Shown here: piece after piece, positions 1-6,000 of the stretch
How the letters are laid out: the number at the start of each line of letters is the position of its first letter
Position numbering within the stretch: position 1 is the first letter of the stretch
From: Bacteroidota bacterium
GTDB lineage: Bacteria > Bacteroidota > Bacteroidia > UBA7662
DNA: 8,132 nt
Direction of reading: 5' to 3'
Assembly (NCBI GenBank): GCA_016868485.1
Contig: VGGT01000074.1
Span: 1-8,132, forward strand
Program-made: the position numbers and the translations under genes
The notes under the pieces: model-generated
What the model was told of the DNA's origin: nothing
Seen by the model: the letters and a program-made list of their open reading frames with translations, nothing else
The model's database searches: none

Positions 1-11
1 TTTTTAAGCGT

Positions 12-19
12 CAAAAATA
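12..19 (-). promoter_or_regulatory. Possible promoter -7 box for a gene off the left edge
   Basis: Read on the minus strand, these eight bases are TATTTTTG, an exact match to the Bacteroidota -7 consensus TAnnTTTG. A TTG (36 to 34 on the minus strand) lies upstream, but only 14 bases away, shorter than the usual 17-23, so the -33 element is not convincing. If real, it would drive a gene lying left of the window, divergent from the small regulator. An eight-base motif with two free positions can occur by chance. Confidence 0.3.
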
Positions 20-46
20 CGGCCTTTCCCCACCAACATCATGTGC

Positions 47-76
47 TTTGTGCTAATATTGTAGGCTCGATTTTTG
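47..76 (+). promoter_or_regulatory. Candidate promoter of the ArsR-like regulator
   Basis: TTTG at 47-50 is followed after 18 bases by GATTTTTG at 69-76, one mismatch from TAnnTTTG with good spacing. Transcription would start near 83, almost at the ATG at 85, giving a very short or leaderless message. A second candidate -7 box, TAATATTG at 54-61, also has one mismatch and would give a leader of roughly 17-20 bases, but has no clear -33 partner. Neither is a perfect match. Confidence 0.3.
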
Positions 77-84
77 TTCTATAT

Positions 85-408
85 ATGCGTTTGGACTTCG
101 ATAAGGCGCTCGTGGCGTCCGCCCTTTTGGATGCGCTAAGCCTACCCACGCGGCGTAGCCTGCTCAACAACATCATCAGGCACGGTATGTCTACGCGGCA
201 GGAGATGGTCGACCAAACAGGCTATTCCCGAGCCTTGGTCTACCACCACCTCAAAATTTTGGTTGAAAGCGGATTGGTGGAGGTGCATCCCACGAAACCC
301 CTGCCGCAGTATTCACTCAACCACATGCGCTGGTCGATGGTGCGCAGCCTTTTGCGTGAATTTCGCGATCAGGGCCTGGCCCAAAAAAAATCAACCGTTA
401 AAAAGTGA
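85..408 (+). CDS. Small ArsR-like winged helix-turn-helix regulator
   Basis: A 107-residue protein that is almost entirely one winged helix-turn-helix domain, so probably a cytoplasmic DNA-binding regulator. Residues about 10-33 (ALLDALSLPTRRSLLNNII) match the first helices of ArsR-type domains. Residues about 36-62 form the helix-turn-helix, with recognition helix SRALVYHHLKILVESGL. Residues about 63-80 (VEVHPTKPLPQYSLN) form the wing, and a basic tail KKSTVKK ends the protein. It contains no cysteine, so the metal-binding motif of classical ArsR/SmtB sensors is absent and its signal cannot be deduced. I chose the ATG at 85, because an in-frame GTG at 43 would add a hydrophobic 14-residue stretch foreign to the family and would overlap the promoter candidates. 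It converges with serS and has no operon partner in the window. The target is unknown. The fold assignment is fairly sure, the family name less so. Confidence 0.72.
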   Translation: MRLDFDKALVASALLDALSLPTRRSLLNNIIRHGMSTRQEMVDQTGYSRALVYHHLKILVESGLVEVHPTKPLPQYSLNHMRWSMVRSLLREFRDQGLAQKKSTVKK

Positions 409-427
409 TGCCCGTTTAGGGGCACAC
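400..427 (-). terminator. Intrinsic terminator of serS
   Basis: On the minus strand the order is stem, loop, stem, U-run. GTG-TGCCC (427-420) pairs with GGGCA-CAC (413-405, with one bulged base opposite 408), closing a six-base loop, and TTTTT (404-400) follows directly. This is the classical Rho-independent layout and lies about 20 bases after the serS stop. On the plus strand the hairpin lacks a U-run, so it should work mainly for serS. The stem contains the TGA stop (406-408) of the convergent regulator gene. Confidence 0.65.
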
Positions 428-447
428 ACGATTTCTACGCTTCGTTC

Positions 448-1728
448 CTACTGCCCACCGATCGAATCGAATCCGGTGTACGGCACGAGCGCTGCCGGTA
501 TCCGGATGGAGTTGCCCGTTTGGTGGTGCTCCAAGAGGGCCGCCACAATCCGGGGGAGGGCCAAGGCCGAGCCATTGAGCGAATGGGCCAGCTGGTTTTT
601 GCCGTCTTCGTCGCGGTAGCGCACCTTCAAGCGGTTGGTTTGGAAGGTTCTGAAGTTACTCACCGAGCTTACCTCCAGCCATCGGTCTTGCCCGCGGCTC
701 CATACCTCGAAATCGTAGGTTAGGGCTGAGGCGAAGCTCATGTCGCCACCACACAAGCGGATCATGCGGTGCGGGAGCTCGAGGGCTTCAATGAGCGACC
801 CTACATGCCGGCACATCTCGTTGAGGGCCTGCTCGCTTTGTTCGGGGAGGGTGATCTGCACGATTTCCACCTTATCGAACTGGTGCAGGCGGTTGAGACC
901 GCGCACATCCTTGCCATATGAGCCCGCCTCACGACGAAAACAAGGTGTGTATGCTGTGTTTTTAATCGGCAGATCCGATGATTTCCAAAGGGTATCTCGG
1001 TATAGGTTGGTTACCGGAACCTCCGCGGTCGGCGCTAAATACAGTTTATCTTCCCCAACGAAGTACATCTGTCCCTCCTTGTCGGGCAATTGTCCGGTCC
1101 CGAATCCCGATGCTTCATTCACCAATATGGGGGGTTGAATTTCGAGGTAGCCTGCCGCGGTGTTTCGGTCGAGAAAGAAGTTGATGAGCGCCCTTTGGAG
1201 CCGGGCACCCGCGCCTTTGTAGACCGGAAATCCCGCGCCGGTTACCTTCACGCCTTCCTCAAAATCGATGAGTCCGTGGGTTTTGGTGAGTTCCCAATGC
1301 GGCAAAACCCCTTCACCGCCTGGCGAAATGCTGCCCCAGCGGTGCACTTCGAGGTTGTCGTCGGGTGTGCGCCCCGGGGGCACCAAATCATGGGGTAGGT
1401 TGGGTAGTTGAACCAGCATTTGGTGAAGCGCCTGTTCGAGTTGATCCAATCGGTCCGAACATCCACTGTCCTCGCTTTTCAAACGGGCCACTTCTTCCTT
1501 TTTGGCTTGTGCCTCAGCGGTCCGTCCCGATTTCATGTCTTCACCGATCTCGCGCGACAAGCCGTTTACCTTCGATTTGAGCTGGTCGCTTTGGGATTGA
1601 AGCGCTCTTTTTTGCTCATCAGCCTCCAAAATTTGGTTGATGCGGGTGGCGGCGTCGGCCATATACTTGCGTTCGAGACCGGCAACGACGGCCTCCGTTT
1701 GGGTTCTAATCTGATTAATTTCGAGCAT
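448..1728 (-). CDS. serS: Seryl-tRNA synthetase
   Basis: Cytoplasmic class II aminoacyl-tRNA synthetase that activates serine with ATP and charges tRNA-Ser (and tRNA-Sec where present). It has 426 residues, normal for bacterial SerRS. Residues about 1-115 are the Glu/Lys/Gln-rich antiparallel coiled-coil arm that grips the long variable arm of tRNA-Ser. The catalytic domain follows: a motif 1 region near 193-203 (GYLEIQPPILV), the serine-site segment TAEVP at 234-238, motif 2 FRREAGSYGKD at 264-274 followed by HQFDKVE at 282-288, the SNFRTFQTNR segment at 358-367, and motif 3 with its ATP-binding arginine in NGSALALPRI at 385-394. All core signatures are present. The ATG at 1728 gives the usual N-terminus MLEINQIR. 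It starts 36 bases after the TPR sensor gene on the same strand, but has its own promoter-like box there, so it may be transcribed both alone and by read-through. A hairpin terminator follows it. Confidence 0.98.
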   Translation of the reverse strand: MLEINQIRTQTEAVVAGLERKYMADAATRINQILEADEQKRALQSQSDQLKSKVNGLSREIGEDMKSGRTAEAQAKKEEVARLKSEDSGCSDRLDQLEQALHQMLVQLPNLPHDLVPPGRTPDDNLEVHRWGSISPGGEGVLPHWELTKTHGLIDFEEGVKVTGAGFPVYKGAGARLQRALINFFLDRNTAAGYLEIQPPILVNEASGFGTGQLPDKEGQMYFVGEDKLYLAPTAEVPVTNLYRDTLWKSSDLPIKNTAYTPCFRREAGSYGKDVRGLNRLHQFDKVEIVQITLPEQSEQALNEMCRHVGSLIEALELPHRMIRLCGGDMSFASALTYDFEVWSRGQDRWLEVSSVSNFRTFQTNRLKVRYRDEDGKNQLAHSLNGSALALPRIVAALLEHHQTGNSIRIPAALVPYTGFDSIGGQ

Positions 1729-1750
1729 AGGACAGGGGAGATTTTGCCCG

Positions 1751-1786
1751 CAAAAATAAGCGGTTCAGTCTTGCAGGGGCACCAAA
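1751..1786 (-). promoter_or_regulatory. Probable serS promoter
   Basis: On the minus strand TATTTTTG (1758 to 1751) matches TAnnTTTG exactly. TTTG (1786 to 1783) lies 24 bases upstream, one base beyond the usual 17-23 spacing. Transcription would begin near 1744, leaving a leader of about 16 bases before the serS ATG at 1728. The -33 element falls inside the last codons of the TPR sensor gene. The -7 box overlaps a short perfect inverted repeat, TTTTGC-cc-GCAAAA (1742-1755), which might be an operator or chance. Confidence 0.5.
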
Positions 1787-3843
1787 ACTTGTAGAGACAG
1801 TCCGGGCACCGGTTTGGGCATGTCCATGCTGGCTTGTCCGCCCAGCTGCTGCAGGCTCTGGTGCACAATGGCCAAGCCCCCGAGGGTTGCCCGCCCTTCG
1901 ATGCTCATGGGCCAGTCGAAGCGTCTATTACTCAACTGCAACACCGATTGATGGGCCGAATCGAGCAATTCGGGCGCGTAATCGGCCCACCGCAATTGGA
2001 TGGGCAGCTGGCCTTGTTTGGGTTCGAGTATGTCAACTTGCAGGGCTTGCAGCGGACGGTTGTTCTGCCTGTAGGGGGCTTCCATCCAATCAACCAGATT
2101 GCGAAACATCAGGTAAAAGAGGGCGGGATGGGTGCGCAGCAGCAGTCCATTCCGTCGGGTTGTGAGCTGGAAATCGACTTTGATCCCTTCCAACGACTGG
2201 GTGATGAGTGCCTCTACGCCGTTTTGGGTGGGCGGGAATTCGCGTGGATGGTGTTGAATGTTGAGAAGCAGCATGAGGTCGTCGATGTGCGCCTGCAACT
2301 GTTCAATGCGTTTATACGGCCTTTTGCCTTGGTTTTGATCGATCGCCTCCTTCAATGGGCTGTCGACATCCTGAAGCGCACCGAGTTGTTGACTCACTTC
2401 CTTCAAAAAGAGGCTGATGTTCTGCGCCTGCATTTTTTGCTCCAGGAATATTTCTTCTTGGGTGTCGTGCAATTTTTGTCGTTGCCGCGCTTCTTGATCT
2501 TGTTCCCTTCGGTGGCGTTCACTCAGCTGAGTTTGTTGCTGTTTTTGGTGCTTTCGGGCATAGCGTCCCAATAGAATAAGCAACAACAGGAGCCCGACGC
2601 CGAGCCCAATATTTACCCGTAAAGCATGCTTAAAAGACTTCTTTTGAATGCGGAGGTCTTCTTTGAGTTCTTTATTGTGATCGAGCGCATCGATGAGGCG
2701 TACTTCTGTTTGCTCTCTGGTGTTTTGTTCCGCTAATTTTTTTTCCTCTAAATGGGCTTCCTTGATGATCGACAGTTGCTTCTTTTGGTAGGCCAGGGCT
2801 TCTTGAGGCCGGCCCATGTTTGTGCAAATGTCGGTGAGCAGCGTCAAGAGGTTGTCGATATTTTGTTTAGCCTCAGTCTTCTCAGCCAATTCTAGTGCTC
2901 GTTGGGCGTGATTTAGGGCCCTGGTGTATTGTTTGTTATTGAAGTCGCGTTCTCCCATTGCCAAAAGAGCCCGGATGACACCGGGTATGTCAGAGATCTT
3001 TTCGGCCAGGGATAGCCCTTTGTGGTATCGCTCCTCTGCTTGCTGCTGTCGGCCTGTGAGGGCAAAAACATCACCCAGATTCAGGTTGCCGTTTACTTGG
3101 CCCCACAGATCGTTTTCCTGTTCGTCGATGGTCAACGCCCGCAGGTAGCAGTCGAGCGCGGCTGCATATTTCTTCTGTTTTTCGTGGATGACTCCAATGT
3201 TATTGATGGTATAGCTCACCCCACTCGGTATGTTGAGTTGGCGGTAGGTACTGAGTGCGCTTTCGTATTGGGCCCGCGCCTCGTCGTATCGGTTTTGCAC
3301 CATCAATAGGTTGCCTAAGTTGTTGTTGACACCAGCCATAGCCGCGTCTTTTCCTCTGTTTTTCAAGTAAAAAAGGGCGTTGCCGTATTCATTGGCCGCT
3401 TCGGTGTAGAGGGCCAGCCCGAAATAGATCATGCCCAGGTTGGCGTGGGCCACCCCCATGCCAATGGTGTCTGCATGTTCGGTATACAATTTAACGGCCT
3501 TTTTTCCTTCTTTCAGGGCGCGTGCGGATTGGCCCACCAGGTTCAGCGCCGTACTGAGTGTTTTGCGCATTTCGGCCTCGAGGGCGCGATGTTCAGGGTT
3601 GTTGGTGTTCGTGGTGGCATCCAGGAGTTGCACCATCAACGCGACCGTACTATCGGGTTTGGAGTCGTATAGGCTGCGGGCAAATTCAATGGTTTGTTTG
3701 ACTTTTGATGCACGCTGTACGGCTGAACTGTTGTTTTGCGACAGGCACAAGCGGGGTAGCTGAAATATAATCCACGCAATAATCAACCCAGTCGTTTGGA
3801 TTTTTTTAGCCTTTGTTGCCATTCTGTGAAACGCTGTAGTCAT
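1765..3843 (-). CDS. TPR sensor protein with degenerate histidine-kinase region
   Basis: A 692-residue membrane protein built like the TPR sensor kinases of Bacteroidota. Numbering is from the ATG at 3843. A signal peptide or membrane anchor is at about 10-36 (basic start, then GLIIAWIIFQL). Six clear TPRs run from about 130 to 363, with a probable extra one near 88-123, and should lie in the periplasm as a protein-binding surface. A coiled coil at about 361-406 leads into a transmembrane helix at 410-431 (VNIGLGVGLLLLLILLG). A charged Gln-rich coiled coil at about 432-480 precedes a kinase-like cytoplasmic part. Its dimerisation segment reads FLKEVSQQLGAL, with Gln-Gln where active kinases carry His-Asp or His-Glu. 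The N-box (FRNLVDWMEA) and G1-box are poorly conserved, and only a G2-like stretch (LGGLAIV, near 655) remains near the C-terminus. It is therefore probably not an active kinase. No response regulator is adjacent. The TTG at 3870 lies inside the promoter box, so the start is 3843, or possibly ATG 3822. serS follows. Confidence 0.78.
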   Translation of the reverse strand: MTTAFHRMATKAKKIQTTGLIIAWIIFQLPRLCLSQNNSSAVQRASKVKQTIEFARSLYDSKPDSTVALMVQLLDATTNTNNPEHRALEAEMRKTLSTALNLVGQSARALKEGKKAVKLYTEHADTIGMGVAHANLGMIYFGLALYTEAANEYGNALFYLKNRGKDAAMAGVNNNLGNLLMVQNRYDEARAQYESALSTYRQLNIPSGVSYTINNIGVIHEKQKKYAAALDCYLRALTIDEQENDLWGQVNGNLNLGDVFALTGRQQQAEERYHKGLSLAEKISDIPGVIRALLAMGERDFNNKQYTRALNHAQRALELAEKTEAKQNIDNLLTLLTDICTNMGRPQEALAYQKKQLSIIKEAHLEEKKLAEQNTREQTEVRLIDALDHNKELKEDLRIQKKSFKHALRVNIGLGVGLLLLLILLGRYARKHQKQQQTQLSERHRREQDQEARQRQKLHDTQEEIFLEQKMQAQNISLFLKEVSQQLGALQDVDSPLKEAIDQNQGKRPYKRIEQLQAHIDDLMLLLNIQHHPREFPPTQNGVEALITQSLEGIKVDFQLTTRRNGLLLRTHPALFYLMFRNLVDWMEAPYRQNNRPLQALQVDILEPKQGQLPIQLRWADYAPELLDSAHQSVLQLSNRRFDWPMSIEGRATLGGLAIVHQSLQQLGGQASMDMPKPVPGLSLQVLVPLQD

Positions 3844-3867
3844 GGTTCGGTGTCGAAGTTCTGGTGT

Positions 3868-3875
3868 CAAAATTA
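3868..3875 (-). promoter_or_regulatory. Promoter -7 box of the TPR sensor gene
   Basis: The minus strand reads TAATTTTG, an exact TAnnTTTG match. Transcription would begin near 3861, about 18 bases before the ATG at 3843. No TTG lies at the expected -33 distance. The box covers the possible TTG start at 3870 and so argues against that start. It faces away from the rho promoter about 65 bases away. Confidence 0.5.
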
Positions 3876-3938
3876 GTAAGTTTAATGTTTTTACAGCATT
3901 TTTCGAATGACCTGACGTGGCTGTTCGTTAATTTTCGC

Positions 3939-3946
3939 TATATTTG
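3939..3946 (+). promoter_or_regulatory. Promoter -7 box of rho
   Basis: TATATTTG followed by CA is an exact match to TAnnTTTG(C). Transcription would begin near 3953, giving a rho leader of about 60 bases. No clean TTG sits 17-23 bases upstream. The leader contains a weak hairpin (GTTAG 3973-3977 with CTAAC 3986-3990) whose loop and flank are C-rich (AACCCTCCCTAAC). The bases just before the ATG at 4012 are T-rich with no Shine-Dalgarno sequence, as is usual in this phylum. Confidence 0.55.
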
Positions 3947-4011
3947 CATCGTTTGGTGGCGTTGGACGAGTGGTTAGAACCCTCCCTAACATATTTCCTT
4001 TATCTGTTTTT

Positions 4012-6000
4012 ATGCAGTCAGAAAAAAAGCGTGGTCGTCCACGCCTGAATCGCACGGATGATTCTTCCGTTGCGTCTGTTGAATCTGTCGAATCTTCTGT
4101 TGAATCTGTCGAATCTTCTGTCGATTCTGTCGAATCTTCTGTCGAACCCTCTTTGCCTGTTGCGGTTTCGACCGCTGCTGGCGCGGCTGAACCAAAGAAA
4201 CGCGGTCGTAAGCCGAAGTTTGCAGGGGATCAGGGATCCGACAAGTTGGCGTTTCGAACATCCCCTTCGACACGCTCTTCATCGGGTGATAGTCCGGAGG
4301 CGGAAATCGCCTATTTTGAGGAACCTGAATTGCCGGTTGCAATGAATGATGAGCCCGAACAACCAATGACTTTGGGCGACTCCCTTTCAACCGCCGGATT
4401 CGCTGTATCTGATTCCATGGATGCTGTTGGTTCGGGCAATTCTGCCCATGCTCAAAGGTCGCCTGATGCTGTGGATGTTTCAGCGGCGGAGGGTAGTTCT
4501 TCAGATGGAAGGGCCGCAAAATCGGAGTTTGAACGGGCCAGGGGTGAAAAGAATCCATATCCCGGAAGAAACCGCGAGCCGCGTGAAGGTGGACGCGAGC
4601 CGCGCGAAGCCAACGGGCGTTGGGATCGACAAAGTTCGGCCGACCGTGGCCCACGTTCAGATCGTCAAACCAATACTGATCGTCAATCTCGGGGCGATCG
4701 CCCATCATCCCATGAGCGCCAGCCCCACGGCGAACGCCCCGCCCACGGCGAACGTCCCGCCCACGGCGACCGCCCATCAACCCATGAGCGCCAGCCCCAC
4801 GGCGAACGTCCCGCCCACGGCGACCGCCCATCAACCCATGAGCGCCAGCCCCAGGCGGAGCGTCCACAGAAGCCCTACTATGCATTCGACCAGGTGGTAT
4901 CTACCGAGGGGGTGCTGGAAGTGGTGCCCGAAGGCTATGGTTTTTTGCGTTCAGCCGACTACCACTACCTGGCTTCGCCCGATGATGTGTTTGTGACCCA
5001 GCAGCAAGTCAAGACCTTGAGTCTCAAAACGGGCGATACCATCAAGGCCTTCATTCGTCCGCCCCGCGAAGGAGAGAAATACTATGCCCTCACCAAGGTA
5101 GAACTCATAAACGGCATGACACCGCAGGAAATCCGCGACCGCATCCCATTCGATTTCCTCACCCCCTTGTTTCCCAACGAGCGGCTCAGACTGAGTCACC
5201 GCCCAGAAAATATGTCGATGCGCATCATGGACCTGTTCACGCCCATAGGAAAAGGGCAAAGGGGACTGATTGTGGCACAGCCCAAAACGGGAAAGACTTT
5301 CTTGTTGAAGGATGTAGCGAATGCCATTGCATTCAACCATCCCGAAGTATACCTCATCATTCTGCTGATCGACGAGCGCCCGGAGGAGGTTACCGACATG
5401 GCGCGTTCGGTGAAAGCAGAGGTGGTGGCGTCGACCTTCGATGAGCCAGCCGATCGCCATGTGAAAGTGGCCAACATTGTGTTGGAAAAAGCCAAGAGAT
5501 TGGTCGAATGCGGACACGATGTGGTCATCCTCCTCGATTCCATTACCCGTTTGGCCCGCGCCTACAATACCGTGCAGCCGGCATCGGGCAAAATCCTTTC
5601 GGGGGGTGTTGATGCCAATGCACTGCAAAAACCCAAGCGGTTCTTCGGTGCGGCCCGCAAAATTGAAAAGGGAGGTTCACTCACCATTTTAGCCACGGCT
5701 TTGATTGAAACCGGCTCACGAATGGACGAGGTGATTTTCGAGGAGTTCAAAGGAACCGGCAATATGGAGCTACAACTCGACCGGCGGTTGTCGAACAAAC
5801 GCATCTACCCGGCCATCGATGTGGTGGCCTCCAGCACGCGACGCGAAGATTTATTGCTCGATAAGGACACCCTGCGCCGAATGTACGTGCTGCGCAACCA
5901 TCTGGCCGATATGACCCCTCAAGAGTCGATGGAGTTGATGTTGCAGAATATGCGGGGTACCTTCACCAATGAGGAATTCCTGCAGTCGATGAACGGCTAA
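4012..6000 (+). CDS. rho: Transcription termination factor Rho with long disordered N-terminus
   Basis: Hexameric RNA-dependent ATPase/helicase that loads on C-rich nascent RNA and releases RNA polymerase. It has 662 residues against about 420 in E. coli; the excess is N-terminal. Numbering is from ATG 4012. Residues 5-11 (KKRGRPR) and 61-69 (PKKRGRKPK) look like AT-hooks. Residues 19-45 are Ser/Val/Glu repeats, about 70-170 are acidic and Ser-rich, and about 172-286 are Arg/Gly/His/Pro-rich with tandem repeats. The conserved body starts near 290: RNA-binding cold-shock-like domain at about 296-361 (GYGFLRSADYHYLASPDDV), Walker A QPKTGKT at 423-429, LIDERPEEVTD near 452-462, Walker B VVILLD at 504-509, Q-loop region GGVDANALQKPKRFFGAARK near 531-550, and R-loop GTGNMELQL at 581-589. 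All catalytic elements look intact. The usual N-terminal Rho_N helical domain is not visible. ATG 4012 is preferred over an in-frame GTG at 3970, which would add 14 atypical residues close to the transcription start. The gene is probably monocistronic and its end overlaps the convergent peptidase gene. Confidence 0.97.
   Translation: MQSEKKRGRPRLNRTDDSSVASVESVESSVESVESSVDSVESSVEPSLPVAVSTAAGAAEPKKRGRKPKFAGDQGSDKLAFRTSPSTRSSSGDSPEAEIAYFEEPELPVAMNDEPEQPMTLGDSLSTAGFAVSDSMDAVGSGNSAHAQRSPDAVDVSAAEGSSSDGRAAKSEFERARGEKNPYPGRNREPREGGREPREANGRWDRQSSADRGPRSDRQTNTDRQSRGDRPSSHERQPHGERPAHGERPAHGDRPSTHERQPHGERPAHGDRPSTHERQPQAERPQKPYYAFDQVVSTEGVLEVVPEGYGFLRSADYHYLASPDDVFVTQQQVKTLSLKTGDTIKAFIRPPREGEKYYALTKVELINGMTPQEIRDRIPFDFLTPLFPNERLRLSHRPENMSMRIMDLFTPIGKGQRGLIVAQPKTGKTFLLKDVANAIAFNHPEVYLIILLIDERPEEVTDMARSVKAEVVASTFDEPADRHVKVANIVLEKAKRLVECGHDVVILLDSITRLARAYNTVQPASGKILSGGVDANALQKPKRFFGAARKIEKGGSLTILATALIETGSRMDEVIFEEFKGTGNMELQLDRRLSNKRIYPAIDVVASSTRREDLLLDKDTLRRMYVLRNHLADMTPQESMELMLQNMRGTFTNEEFLQSMNG
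4078..4152 (+). repeat. 21-bp tandem repeat inside rho (Ser/Val/Glu tract)
   Basis: Three 21-base units at 4078-4098, 4099-4119 and 4120-4140 are followed by a partial unit at 4141-4152. The first two are identical and the third differs at two positions. Each encodes VESVESS or VDSVESS, so the array is a whole number of codons and keeps the frame. It lies between the two AT-hook-like motifs. Confidence 0.9.
4696..4854 (+). repeat. 54/18-bp tandem repeat inside rho (His/Arg/Pro tract)
   Basis: A 54-base unit at 4768-4821 is repeated from 4822, with identity running to about 4853. An earlier copy at 4696-4767 is 72 bases because it has one extra 18-base subunit. The encoded 18-residue unit is DRPSTHERQPHGERPAHG, made of hexapeptides such as HGERPA, HGDRPS and THERQP. 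Near-identity at DNA level points to recent slippage or unequal exchange. All lengths are multiples of three. The repeat removes stop codons from other frames, which explains long spurious ORFs overlapping here. Confidence 0.93.

Noticed and set aside
1742..1755. Inverted repeat TTTTGC-cc-GCAAAA before serS as an operator or T-box-like element
   Set aside because: Only six base pairs with a two-base centre; it is too short for a riboswitch and the leader of about 16 bases has no room for a T-box.
1834..2574. Plus-strand open frame of 246 codons opposite the TPR sensor gene
   Set aside because: It is a shadow of the minus-strand gene, which has a signal peptide, TPRs and a promoter; the shadow protein resembles no family.
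3844..3870. TTG at 3870 as start of the TPR sensor protein
   Set aside because: It lies inside the -7 promoter box TAATTTTG, so it would be upstream of the transcription start; ATG 3843 gives a normal signal peptide.
3958..3990. tRNA-like D-arm wording (GTGGTTAGAAC) upstream of rho
   Set aside because: No acceptor, anticodon or T arms can be built around it; it lies in the rho leader.
4010..4885. Long minus-strand open frame (291 codons) opposite rho
   Set aside because: It exists because the repeat tracts of rho lack stop codons in other frames. Its product is low-complexity and it has no promoter or recognisable domain.
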